DNA of 64,000 nt from Gp7-AA6 sp036395755 (GTDB taxonomy: Bacteria > Acidobacteriota > Thermoanaerobaculia > UBA5066 > Gp7-AA6). Shown here in pieces: positions 40,572 to 48,443 of this stretch. Within the stretch, counting starts at the first letter, position 1. Each line of letters begins with the position of its first letter. The notes below the pieces were generated by a model. It was not told where the DNA came from. It saw nothing but the letters and a program-made list of their open reading frames with translations, and did no database searches. Position numbers and translations under genes: made by a program. The stretch spans positions 62,001 to 126,000 of the forward strand of contig DASWCZ010000028.1 in the NCBI GenBank assembly GCA_036395755.1. The letters are read 5' to 3'.

Positions 40572-41455
40572 CGCCCGAGGACTTCCTTCATCCGCCCTCC
40601 GATCTCCGCGGGAGAGGCGACGACGTGGATCTCGGCGGCTTCGAGGGCCTTGATCTTTTCCGCGGCGGTGCCGCGACCCCCTGCGATGATCGCGCCCGCG
40701 TGCCCCATCCGCCGCCCGGGGGGAGCGGTCTGACCGGCGATGAAGGCGACGACCGGCTTTCGGAAATGGCCGGCGACGAAACAGGCTGCCTCCTCCTCCG
40801 CCATGCCGCCGATCTCGCCGATCAGAACGACGGCCTCGGTGACGGCGTCGTCGACGAACGCCCGCAGGCAGTCGACGAAGCTCGTTCCGTTGACTGGGTC
40901 TCCGCCGATGCCGACGACAGTGGACTGTCCGAGCCCGAGCCGCGTCAGCTGGTCCACGGCCTCGTAGGTGAGCGTTCCGGACCGGGAGACCACTCCGATC
41001 GTCCCGGGCCGGTGGATCCGCCCCGGCATGATCCCGATCTTGCACTCGCCCGGCGTGATGATCCCCGGGCAGTTCGGCCCGATCAGTCGCACCCCGATTC
41101 CCGAGGCGTTCTTTCGGACGAGGAACTCTTTCACCCGCAACATGTCGTTCGTGGGAATGCCTTCGGTGATGCAGACGACGACCGCCACGCCCGCGTCCGC
41201 GGCCTCGACGATCGCGTCGGCGGCGAAAGGCGGCGGTACGAAGATCATCGTCGCGTTTGCGCCGGTCGCGTCGACGGCGCCCGCCACGGTGTCGAAGACC
41301 GCGATCCCCTCGTGCGTCGTGCCCCCTTTTCCCGGCGTGACTCCGGCGACGACGGAGGTGCCGTACTCTCGGCTGGCGAGCGCGTGGAACGTCCCCTCGC
41401 GCCCCGTCAACCCCTGAACGAGGAGCCGCGTCTCCCGATTGACCCAGATGCTCAC
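40568..41455 (-). CDS. sucD: Succinyl-CoA synthetase alpha subunit
   Basis: A 295-residue subunit of the enzyme that makes succinate and NTP from succinyl-CoA. The GTG start (VSIWVNRETR) has GGAGG 7 nt upstream. The CoA-binding start LVQGLTGREGTFHA, the SRSGTLTYEAV strand and the active-site phosphohistidine in GRRMGHAGAII are all present. Length matches SucD. It overlaps the upstream small membrane gene by 4 bp, and that gene in turn overlaps sucC, so sucC and sucD are separated by one unrelated gene, which is unusual. Confidence 0.96.
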   Translation of the reverse strand: MSIWVNRETRLLVQGLTGREGTFHALASREYGTSVVAGVTPGKGGTTHEGIAVFDTVAGAVDATGANATMIFVPPPFAADAIVEAADAGVAVVVCITEGIPTNDMLRVKEFLVRKNASGIGVRLIGPNCPGIITPGECKIGIMPGRIHRPGTIGVVSRSGTLTYEAVDQLTRLGLGQSTVVGIGGDPVNGTSFVDCLRAFVDDAVTEAVVLIGEIGGMAEEEAACFVAGHFRKPVVAFIAGQTAPPGRRMGHAGAIIAGGRGTAAEKIKALEAAEIHVVASPAEIGGRMKEVLGR

Positions 41456-41826
41456 CGGCCGCCTCCGACGGGGACCATGGGGAAGCCGGAGAGCTCCGAA
41501 AGCGTGTCGGAGAGCCAGAGGCCGAGGTCGCGCCACGACGGGACGAGCAGCAGCGCCGCCGCGCCGACCAAGAGCGCGGCCGCTCCCGTGCGCCAGACGC
41601 GGTGCGCCTCCTCGGACGGCTCGTGTCCCATCGCGGCCCGACCCGCCCTGGCGAGGAAGAGCGGCATCACGAAGAAGAAGACGATCACGGCGGCCCACCC
41701 GGCGAGAAGCCGCGGGTTCTCGGCGAGCGTCGGCCATCCCTTCCACGTCGCGACGAGGAGCCCGATGAAGATCGGCGCGAGGAAGAAACCGAACGACTTC
41801 AGGGCGTAACCCGCGAGGTGTCTCAT
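41452..41826 (-). CDS. Unrecognised small membrane protein between sucC and sucD
   Basis: A 124-residue protein with three predicted transmembrane helices: SFGFFLAPIFIGLLVATWKG, LLAGWAAVIVFFFVMPLFLA and GAAALLVGAAALLLVPSW. I recognise no family. The gene starts with ATGA overlap at the sucC stop and ends with GTGA overlap at the sucD start, so it is translated in series with both subunits. Possible roles include tethering succinyl-CoA synthetase to the membrane near succinate dehydrogenase. That is only inference from position. Confidence 0.72.
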   Translation of the reverse strand: MRHLAGYALKSFGFFLAPIFIGLLVATWKGWPTLAENPRLLAGWAAVIVFFFVMPLFLARAGRAAMGHEPSEEAHRVWRTGAAALLVGAAALLLVPSWRDLGLWLSDTLSELSGFPMVPVGGGR

Positions 41827-42980
41827 TGCGCCGCCTCGACGACCTTGCGCGCGGCGTCGGCGAGACCCTCCGCGGGGGTTACGGCGAGACCCGACTCCCG
41901 CAGGATCCGTTTCCCCTCGTCGACGTTGGTCCCCTCGAGCCGGACGACGACCGGGAGCGAGAGTCCCATTTCCTTGACCGCCGCCACGACGCCCTTCGCG
42001 ATGACGTCGCACCGCATGATGCCGCCGAAGATGTTGATCAGGATCGCCCGCACGTTCCGGTCGGACAGGATGATTCGAAATGCGTTCTTCACCTGCTCCT
42101 CGTTGGCGCCGCCCCCGACGTCGAGAAAGTTGGCGGGCTCTCCACCGGCGAGCTTGACGAGGTCCATGGTCGCCATCGCGAGCCCGGCGCCGTTGACCAT
42201 GCACCCGACGTTTCCGTCGAGCTTGATGTAGCTCAGGCCGAACTTCGAGGCCTCGACCTCCAGGGGATCTTCCTCCGCGAGGTCCCGCATCTCCCGGATG
42301 TCGGGGTGCCGGAAGAGAGCGTTGTCGTCGAACGTCATTTTCGCGTCGAGCGCCAGGACCCGACCCGAGCTTGTTACGAGAAGCGGGTTCACTTCCGCGA
42401 GCGTCGCGTCGGTCTCGATGTAAGCGCGGAAGAGCGACTGCATGAGAGCGACCCCCTGGCGGAAGGAATCCGCCGCGAGGCCGAGCGCGAACGCGAGACG
42501 TCTCGCCTGGAAGGGGAACATGCCGAGCGCCGCGTCCACCGCTTCACGGAGGACGGCGGACGGATCGCGCGCCGCGACCTCCTCGATCTCCATCCCGCCG
42601 GAGCGCGACGCGATCACCATCGGCAGGGCGCGCGATCGATCGAGAGTCACCCCCAGGTAGAGCTCCCGGTCGAGATCGAGGGCCTCCTCGACGAGAACTT
42701 TCCGGACCACCCGGCCCGCTCGACCGGTCTGCGGCGTGACGAGAGTCATCCGGAGGATCGCGCTTGCGTGCTCGAAGGCTTCGTCCGGACCGCGCGCGAC
42801 GCGGATCCCGCCCCCCTTTCCGCGTCCTCCCGCGTGAATCTGAGCTTTGACGACGACCGCTCCGCCGAGCCTCCTCGCGATTTCGCGCGCCTCGTCGGCC
42901 GTGCCGGCGACCTCGCCGCGCGGCACGGCGACGCCGTAGCGCGAGAGGAGGGACTTGGCCTGGTATTCGTGAACTTTCAT
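41823..42980 (-). CDS. sucC: Succinyl-CoA synthetase beta subunit
   Basis: A 385-residue ATP-grasp subunit beginning MKVHEYQAKSLLSRYGVAVP, as expected. The nucleotide-binding lid region has VVKAQIHAGGRGKGGGIRVA. The Mg site appears in TLAEVNPLLVTSSG and ALDAKMTFDDNALFRHPDIR. The phosphate/CoA region has VGCMVNGAGLAMATMDLVKL and ILINIFGGIMRCDVIAKGVV. ADP or GDP preference cannot be decided by eye. The start overlaps the sdhB stop (TGATG), and the stop overlaps the small membrane gene by 4 bp. Confidence 0.97.
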   Translation of the reverse strand: MKVHEYQAKSLLSRYGVAVPRGEVAGTADEAREIARRLGGAVVVKAQIHAGGRGKGGGIRVARGPDEAFEHASAILRMTLVTPQTGRAGRVVRKVLVEEALDLDRELYLGVTLDRSRALPMVIASRSGGMEIEEVAARDPSAVLREAVDAALGMFPFQARRLAFALGLAADSFRQGVALMQSLFRAYIETDATLAEVNPLLVTSSGRVLALDAKMTFDDNALFRHPDIREMRDLAEEDPLEVEASKFGLSYIKLDGNVGCMVNGAGLAMATMDLVKLAGGEPANFLDVGGGANEEQVKNAFRIILSDRNVRAILINIFGGIMRCDVIAKGVVAAVKEMGLSLPVVVRLEGTNVDEGKRILRESGLAVTPAEGLADAARKVVEAAQ

Positions 42981-43726
42981 CAGGTTCCGAAGAGTCTCTT
43001 GACGCCGTGCGCCGTCGTCGCCCGGAACATCTCCGCGATCGAGGTCGTCAGCGGGATCGATTTCGGGCATGCGCGGACGCAGTTCTGCGCGTTGCCGCAC
43101 TCGCCCAGGCCCCCTTCGCCCATCAGCGCCTCGAGCCGTTCGGCGGCGAGCATCCGCCCGGTGGGATGGCGGTTGAAGAGCGCGACCTGAGAGATCGGGG
43201 CTGCTCCCATGAAGCTCGAACGTTCGTTGACCTGCGGGCAGACCTCGAGGCAGTTCCCGCACGTGATGCACTTCGAGAGCTCGTACGCGTACGCGCGCTC
43301 CCACTCCGCCATGCGGGGACCGGGCCCGAGGTCGTAGGTGCCGTCGATCGGGACCCAGGCCTTCACGCGCTTCAGCGACTCGAACATCGAACCGCGGTCC
43401 ACCGAGAGGTCGCGCACGACCGGGAACTTCGCCAGCGGCTCGAGCTTCACGGGCTGCTCGAGCGAGTCGATCAACGCCGTACAGGCCATCCGCGCGACCC
43501 CGTTCACGCGCATCGCGCACGATCCGCACACCTCTTCCAGGCAAGCGCGGTCGTAGACGATCGGAGAGGTGGGTCTGCCGCCGCGGGTCTTCGGGTCCTT
43601 GGCGATTTCCATCAACACCGAGATGACGTTCTCTTTCGGCCGGTAGGGCAGCTCGTACTCCTCCCAGTAAGGGGAGGAAGCCGGTGTGTCCTGTCGGCGG
43701 ACGCTCAGCTGAATGGTGCGCGGCAT
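42980..43726 (-). CDS. sdhB: Succinate dehydrogenase iron-sulfur subunit
   Basis: A 248-residue electron-transfer subunit. The [2Fe-2S] cluster ligands are in YDRACLEEVCGSCAMRVNGV plus RMACTALID; the [4Fe-4S] ligands in CITCGNCLEVCP; the [3Fe-4S] region in CGNAQNCVRACPKSIPL. I use ATG 43726 (MPRTIQLSVRR), 19 bp after the sdhA stop. No good Shine-Dalgarno site is visible, so translation probably depends on sdhA. It links the flavin in SdhA to the quinone site in SdhC. Confidence 0.95.
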   Translation of the reverse strand: MPRTIQLSVRRQDTPASSPYWEEYELPYRPKENVISVLMEIAKDPKTRGGRPTSPIVYDRACLEEVCGSCAMRVNGVARMACTALIDSLEQPVKLEPLAKFPVVRDLSVDRGSMFESLKRVKAWVPIDGTYDLGPGPRMAEWERAYAYELSKCITCGNCLEVCPQVNERSSFMGAAPISQVALFNRHPTGRMLAAERLEALMGEGGLGECGNAQNCVRACPKSIPLTTSIAEMFRATTAHGVKRLFGT

Positions 43727-43745
43727 GACGAGGAGGAGCTTATGC

Positions 43746-45584
43746 TCAATACTTCCGGGGCCTCGGCGGAATGAGCGACGTGTCGACCGCCGCATAGGTG
43801 ATCCGCGGGCCGTCTTCCGTGTGCTCGGCGATCGTCGTCTTCAGGAAGTTCGCGTCGTCACGGGGAAGCGCGTTCTCCTCCGTGACCCCCACATCGAGGT
43901 TGCGCACCTTGTAATGCGCGCCGCGGGACTCCTGTCGCAGGAGCGCGCCCCGCGTCATCACGCGCGCGAGCACGAGCATGTTGCGCAGCTGGTTGACGAA
44001 CGAGATCTCCCGGTTCGCGAACGCGCTCCGATCCGACAAGCCGATGCGACCCCACCGCTCCGCGAGCTCCTGGAGCTTCACCTCGGTCTCGGAGAGCTTG
44101 CCGTCGTGGCGGATGACGGTGACGTTGTCGGTCATCCAGTCGCCCATCTCCTCGGCGAGACGATGAGGGTTCTCGGGACCCGACAGCCGGGCCAGCCTCG
44201 CGAACTCCGTCTCCCAACTCTTTTTCGCCGCCGCGAAGGCGCCGTCGTCCGGCGGGAGGCGCCCGCCTCTGTCCCGGCCGTAGCGGACCATCGCCGGGCC
44301 GCCGATCTTGCCGGCGTACAGACACGCGACGAGCGAGTTCGCGCCGAGTCGGTTCGCGCCGTGATACAGGTAGTCCACCTCGCCGGCTGCGTAGAGCCCT
44401 GGCACGTTCGTCGCCTGGTTGCGCGGCGACGTTTCGTCGAGCGTGCCGTTCCGGGGGTCCGCGGCGTAGTCCACCCAGAGCCCGCCCATCGAGTAGTGCA
44501 TACCGGGGAAGACTTTCATCGGCACTTCGCGCGGGTCCTCGCCGACGAACTTCTCGTAGATCTCGAGGATGCCGCCCAACTTGACGTCGAGCTCCTTCCT
44601 CGGAATGTGCGTCAGGTCGAGGTAGACCTCCCGCTTTCCCGCGACGCCGAACCCCATGAGACAGACCTGGAAGATTTCGCGCGTCGCAATGTCTCTCGGG
44701 ACCAGGTTGCCATACGCCGGGTACTTCTCCTCCAGGAAGTACCAGCGCTCCGCCTCCGGGATCGACTTCGGAGCGCGCTTGTCGCCGCGCGCGCGGGGCA
44801 CCCAGACCCGGCCGCCTTCCCCGCGCGCGGACTCTGACATGAGGCGGAGCTTGTCGGAGGCGGGGATCGAAGTCGGATGGACCTGGATGAACTCGCCGTT
44901 CGCGTAGCGCGCCCCCTCCTGGTATGCCGAGGCCGCCGCCGTGCCGGTGTTGATGATCGAGTTCGTCGATCGCCCGAACACGATGCCGGGGCCGCCCGTG
45001 GCGAGCATCACCGCCAGCGCCGGGAACGCCTCGATGCGCATCGACACGCAGTCGAGCGCCACGATTCCGCGGCAGTTCCCGCCGGCGTCGCGTACGAGGC
45101 CCAGGAATTCCCACATCTCGTGCTTGTCGACGAGACCCTCGACCTCGAAGCGCCGCACCTGCTCGTCCAACGCATACAGGAGCTGCTGACCGGTCGTCGC
45201 TCCGGCGAAGGCGGTGCGGTGGAACTTGGTGCCCCCGAAGCGGCGGAAGTCGAGGAGGCCTTCGGGAGTACGGTTGAACATCACGCCCATGCGATCGAGC
45301 AGGTTGATGATGCCGGGCGCCGCGTAGCACATGGCCTTGACCGGAGGCTGGTCCGCGAGGAAGTCGCCGCCGTAGATCGTGTCGTCGAAGTGGATCTCGG
45401 GCGAGTCCCCTTCCCCTTTCGTGTTCACCGCCCCGTTGATCCCTCCCTGCGCGCACACGGAGTGGCTTCGCTTGACCGGGACAATCGAGAAGAGGTCGAC
45501 GGCGACGCCCATCTCCGCGGCGCGGATGGTCGCCATCAAGCCGGCGAGGCCGCCGCCGACGACGATGACGCGTTCCGCCGTCAC
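43746..45584 (-). CDS. sdhA: Succinate dehydrogenase flavoprotein subunit
   Basis: A 612-residue catalytic subunit of complex II. It begins with the FAD-binding VIVVGGGLAGLMATIRAAEM. The covalent-FAD His is in KRSHSVCAQGGINGAVNTKG, and FHRTAFAGATTGQQLLYALD, YANGEFIQVHPTSI and GMHYSMGGLWVDYA are active-site segments. The sequence type matches the long SdhA of enzymes that pair with a single di-haem cytochrome b subunit. GTG start at 45584, 12 bp after sdhC. Order sdhC-sdhA-sdhB is as in Bacillus and Bacteroidota-like complexes. Confidence 0.97.
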   Translation of the reverse strand: MTAERVIVVGGGLAGLMATIRAAEMGVAVDLFSIVPVKRSHSVCAQGGINGAVNTKGEGDSPEIHFDDTIYGGDFLADQPPVKAMCYAAPGIINLLDRMGVMFNRTPEGLLDFRRFGGTKFHRTAFAGATTGQQLLYALDEQVRRFEVEGLVDKHEMWEFLGLVRDAGGNCRGIVALDCVSMRIEAFPALAVMLATGGPGIVFGRSTNSIINTGTAAASAYQEGARYANGEFIQVHPTSIPASDKLRLMSESARGEGGRVWVPRARGDKRAPKSIPEAERWYFLEEKYPAYGNLVPRDIATREIFQVCLMGFGVAGKREVYLDLTHIPRKELDVKLGGILEIYEKFVGEDPREVPMKVFPGMHYSMGGLWVDYAADPRNGTLDETSPRNQATNVPGLYAAGEVDYLYHGANRLGANSLVACLYAGKIGGPAMVRYGRDRGGRLPPDDGAFAAAKKSWETEFARLARLSGPENPHRLAEEMGDWMTDNVTVIRHDGKLSETEVKLQELAERWGRIGLSDRSAFANREISFVNQLRNMLVLARVMTRGALLRQESRGAHYKVRNLDVGVTEENALPRDDANFLKTTIAEHTEDGPRITYAAVDTSLIPPRPRKY

Positions 45585-45596
45585 GCCGTCACGCCG

Positions 45597-46217
45597 TCAC
45601 GCGCGAAACGCCTGGATCGAACGGATGCCGATGAAGGAGAGAATCAAGAAGACCGCGGCCGACACCCACATCATGCGGCGCTGAGCGCGGGGACCGACCG
45701 TCAGTCCCCAGACGATCGAGAAGGACCAGATCCCGTTGGCGAGATGAAAAGTTGCCGAGAGGATTCCGAGGACGTAGAACGCGTAGATCCACGGACTCTG
45801 AACGGATTCCTGCATCAGCCGAAAGAGATCCACGCTCTCGTGGTCCCGGATGTTGACGAGCCGGGTCGTCCAGAGGTGAAAAATCACGAAGGCGAAGAGG
45901 ATCACTCCGGTCGCCCTCTGCAGGAGATACATCCAGTTCCGAACGTATCGGTTCGAAATCACGTTCGGGCGCGCCGTTGCCGTGATGAAGAGGCCGTAGA
46001 CGCCGTGGAACAGGAGCGGAACGATGATCACGCCGACCTCCAGAAAAATCGCGAAGGGCGTCTGCTGGAGGTCCCGAACCATCCTGTTGTACGCCTCGCC
46101 GCCCCTCGTCGCGGCGTAGTTCTCGTAGAGGTGGAAGGCCAGGTAACCGCCGATCGGGACGATTCCCGAGAGCGAGTGCAGGCGCCGCAGCCAGAAGTGG
46201 CGCTCTTCCCGGTTCAC
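45597..46217 (-). CDS. sdhC: Succinate dehydrogenase cytochrome b558-type subunit
   Basis: A 206-residue membrane anchor with five transmembrane helices. Haem-ligand histidines lie in LRRLHSLSGIVPIGGYLAFH, VPLLFHGVYGLFITATA, VILFAFVIFHLWTT and SATFHLANGIWSFS, fitting the di-haem type B complex II with a single large anchor. No sdhD is present or needed. GTG start at 46217, 10 bp after the mdh stop, so it is co-transcribed with mdh. Confidence 0.94.
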   Translation of the reverse strand: MNREERHFWLRRLHSLSGIVPIGGYLAFHLYENYAATRGGEAYNRMVRDLQQTPFAIFLEVGVIIVPLLFHGVYGLFITATARPNVISNRYVRNWMYLLQRATGVILFAFVIFHLWTTRLVNIRDHESVDLFRLMQESVQSPWIYAFYVLGILSATFHLANGIWSFSIVWGLTVGPRAQRRMMWVSAAVFLILSFIGIRSIQAFRA

Positions 46218-46227
46218 GCCGACTCTT

Positions 46228-47154
46228 TCAGACCGTCAGGATCCGGAAGAGCTCGCGCACCGCTTCGGCCGACCGCGCGAGAGCCGCTTTCTCCGGAGGC
46301 TCGAGATCGATCTGGACGATCTGCTCGATCCCGCGGCGGCCGAGTTTGACCGGAACCCCCAGATAGACGTCGGACATCCCGTACTCTCCCTGAAGATAAG
46401 CGGCGCAGGGGAGGATCTTTTTCTCGTCCTTCAGGACGGATTCGACCATTTCGGCGACGGCCGAGGACGGCGCGTAGTACGCCGACCCGCTCTTGTAATA
46501 GTTGACGATTTCGATGCCTCCGTCGCGCGTCCGCTGCACGATGGCTTCGATCCGCTCCTTCGATAGCAGCTTCGTGATCGGGATACCGGCGACCGTCGAG
46601 TAACGCGGAAGCGGGACCATCGTGTCGCCGTGACCTCCGAGGACGAAGGCATGCGTGCTCTCGACGGAGACTTCGAGCTCCTCCGCGATAAACCAGCGCA
46701 TCCGCGCCGAATCCAGGATTCCCGCCATTCCGAAGACCCGTTCGCGCGGGAACCCCGAGACGCGCCGGGCGACCTCGCACATCGCATCGAGCGGGTTCGA
46801 GACGATGATCAGGACGGCGTCGGGCGATCGCGGCGCCGCCTCGCGCACGACCGCGCCCACGATCTCCTGGTTCTTCTGCACGAGGTCATCCCGCGACATT
46901 CCCGGTTTGCGCGCGAGGCCCGCGGTCACGACGATCACGTCTGAACCGTCGGAGAGCTCGTAGGAGTTCGCGCCGGAGAGGCGCGCGTCGAACTTTTCGA
47001 CCGGCGCGGATTCCATAATGTCGAGGGCTTTTCCCTGCGGTATCCCCTCGATGATGTCGATCAGGACGACGTCGGCGATCTCCTTTTCGACCAGCCGCTG
47101 AGCGAGCGAGGCGCCCACGTTTCCGGCGCCCACGATCGTCACTTTCTGGCGCAT
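46228..47154 (-). CDS. mdh: Malate dehydrogenase (LDH-like type)
   Basis: A 308-residue NAD-dependent enzyme. The dinucleotide motif is VTIVGAGNVGASLAQRL. The substrate-selecting Arg is in GLARKPGMSRDDLVQKNQEI, typical of malate rather than lactate dehydrogenases. The catalytic segment is FVLGGHGDTMVPLPRYSTVA with its active-site His. It is the first gene of the mdh-sdhC-sdhA-sdhB-sucC-orf-sucD-orf-ndk series. No Shine-Dalgarno site precedes ATG 47154; a TAGAAT hexamer lies 10 nt upstream on the minus strand, so the leader would be only a few nucleotides. Confidence 0.97.
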   Translation of the reverse strand: MRQKVTIVGAGNVGASLAQRLVEKEIADVVLIDIIEGIPQGKALDIMESAPVEKFDARLSGANSYELSDGSDVIVVTAGLARKPGMSRDDLVQKNQEIVGAVVREAAPRSPDAVLIIVSNPLDAMCEVARRVSGFPRERVFGMAGILDSARMRWFIAEELEVSVESTHAFVLGGHGDTMVPLPRYSTVAGIPITKLLSKERIEAIVQRTRDGGIEIVNYYKSGSAYYAPSSAVAEMVESVLKDEKKILPCAAYLQGEYGMSDVYLGVPVKLGRRGIEQIVQIDLEPPEKAALARSAEAVRELFRILTV

Positions 47155-47198
47155 GCGGCCGCGAATTCTATCGGAAGGCGCTTAGAATCGCTGTCCAC

Positions 47199-47579
47199 GT
47201 GAACGAGCGCCCCGAGCACGAAGCCGCGCGGCCGGATTACAAAAGCCATCCTCTCTGGAACGAGGCCATCGCGTTGACGCACGCGGCCTACGAGCTGGCG
47301 GAGCGGATCCGGCCTTCCGACCCGACGACGGCCCGGCATCTGCGAAAGGCCGCCGTCGCGATTCCCGCTCACGTGGCCGGCGCGCTCTCTTCCGACGAGA
47401 ACGACTCGCGGCGGGAGCACGTCTCGACCGCGCGCGGAGCGCTCGCCGAAGTGTCCCGCCAGGCCAGCCGCGCCGGCGCCGCGGAACACGCGGCCGCTCA
47501 CGATCTCCAGCGCCGGGCCGGAGCGCTCGAGCGCGCCGTGTCGTTCCAGCTGGGCGGAGCGGACGGCGTCTTCTGTTGA
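47199..47579 (+). CDS. Four-helix-bundle protein (S23-like family), diverged
   Basis: A 126-residue all-helical protein. The N-terminal motif SHPLWNEAIALTHAAYELAE and the middle TARHLRKAAVAIPAHVAGAL resemble the four-helix-bundle family originally described from 23S rRNA intervening sequences. Here it is a stand-alone gene, and no rRNA is nearby. The C-terminal part is Ala/Arg-rich and less conserved. Starts at GTG with TAGAAT 10 nt upstream. The stop overlaps the next ATG. Confidence 0.65.
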   Translation: MNERPEHEAARPDYKSHPLWNEAIALTHAAYELAERIRPSDPTTARHLRKAAVAIPAHVAGALSSDENDSRREHVSTARGALAEVSRQASRAGAAEHAAAHDLQRRAGALERAVSFQLGGADGVFC

Positions 47580-47965
47580 TGGCTGCGGAGCGCGCCCGCC
47601 CCGTTCTGTTCCTCCTGATCGCAGCGGCCATCGTCGTCGCGCTCGCCGTCTTCTGGCTGCCGCGAAGGTGGGAGAACCGGCAGGGCGGCCGCTCGGAGGC
47701 GATCGCCGGCGCCGACTCCCGCATCCTGCCGGGAAGTCTCGGGGAGGCGCGTAAGCGAGTCGATCCCGGGATGCCGGGCTCGAAGGTCACCGGGGCGATC
47801 GGGAAGCCGTCGTTTTCCGTTCGCACGCAGGGCATCTCGGCGCATGAGATCTGGACGTACTACTTCACCGACGGAACGCTCACCATCAACCTGACCGACG
47901 GTTACGTCGCCCGCGTCTCGACGGAGTTCGGTCCGCCGCGGCCCGGAAGACCGAGGCGCTCCTGA
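47579..47965 (+). CDS. Membrane-anchored small protein with BamE/SmpA-like fold
   Basis: A 128-residue protein. One N-terminal transmembrane helix (about 9-26, VLFLLIAAAIVVALAVFWLP) is followed by an extracytoplasmic domain with the pattern PGMPGSKVTGAIGKPSFSV, then EIWTYYFTDGTLTINLTDGY and VARVSTEF. The G-x-x-x-x-V-x-x-x-x-G-x-P start, the W-x-Y-Y-F-x-D-G strand and the final strand match the SmpA/BamE-type two-layer fold. Function unknown. It shares the TGATG junction with the upstream gene. Confidence 0.6.
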   Translation: MAAERARPVLFLLIAAAIVVALAVFWLPRRWENRQGGRSEAIAGADSRILPGSLGEARKRVDPGMPGSKVTGAIGKPSFSVRTQGISAHEIWTYYFTDGTLTINLTDGYVARVSTEFGPPRPGRPRRS

Positions 47966-48363
47966 ACGACTCTACCGCGGCGCGCAAGGAACCTTCGATC
48001 CGGGTCGTCCTGATGCCGAAGGACACCAACGCTCACGGCACGATCTTCGGCGGCGTGATTCTGTCGTACATCGACCAGGCCGCCGCGATCGAGGCGAAGC
48101 AGCACGGCGCTTCCTTCATCGTCACGGTCGCGATGCGCGAGGTCGTGTTCCACGAGCCGGTCTACGTGGGAGATCTCGTTTCCTTCTACACGGGACTCGT
48201 CCGGATCGGGCGAACCTCGATCACGGTCTCCGTCGAAGTGTTCGCACGCCGGGGCGAAGGGACCGGCGGAACCGTGAAAGTGACCGAAGCCGAGGTGACG
48301 TTCGTGAATCTGGACGAGGAGAGAAAGCCGATCCCGATCCCGCGCAAGCCATCCGACGCCTAA
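47962..48363 (+). CDS. Acyl-CoA thioesterase (hot-dog, YciA type) with probable CTG start
   Basis: A hot-dog fold enzyme hydrolysing acyl-CoA. Motifs: VLMPKDTNAHGTIFGGVILS with YIDQAAAIEA, and REVVFHEPVYVGDLVSFYTG. The first ATG is at 48013, but starting there would cut off the family's first strand (PSIRVVLMPKDTN, cf. LVLRTLAMPADTN in YciA), which is encoded upstream in the same frame. That upstream stretch has no ATG, GTG or TTG. The best start is CTG at 47962, which has GAGG 5 nt upstream and overlaps the previous stop as CTGA, just as neighbouring genes use ATGA or GTGA. This gives 133 residues. A strong terminator follows. Confidence 0.82.
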   Translation: MNDSTAARKEPSIRVVLMPKDTNAHGTIFGGVILSYIDQAAAIEAKQHGASFIVTVAMREVVFHEPVYVGDLVSFYTGLVRIGRTSITVSVEVFARRGEGTGGTVKVTEAEVTFVNLDEERKPIPIPRKPSDA

Positions 48364-48367
48364 AACA

Positions 48368-48397
48368 GAAGGTCCCGATTTCTCGGGACCTTCGTTT
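48368..48397 (+). terminator. Intrinsic terminator after the thioesterase gene
   Basis: Hairpin GAAGGTCCCGA-TTTC-TCGGGACCTTC (48368-48393) followed by GTTT. It begins 5 bp after the stop codon and ends the three-gene unit from 47199. Confidence 0.85.
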
Positions 48398-48443
48398 CGC
48401 CAGCCGAGCAAGAGCCCGGCAATGGGTTCCGGTCGGATCGATC

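Noticed and set aside
47199..47579. Intervening-sequence element in a 23S rRNA gene
   Set aside because: The four-helix-bundle family was named from such elements, but there is no rRNA sequence here and the gene starts an ordinary three-gene unit.
48001..48363. Thioesterase starting at ATG 48013
   Set aside because: It would remove a conserved N-terminal strand whose codons are present upstream in frame; a CTG start with a ribosome-binding site is the better explanation.
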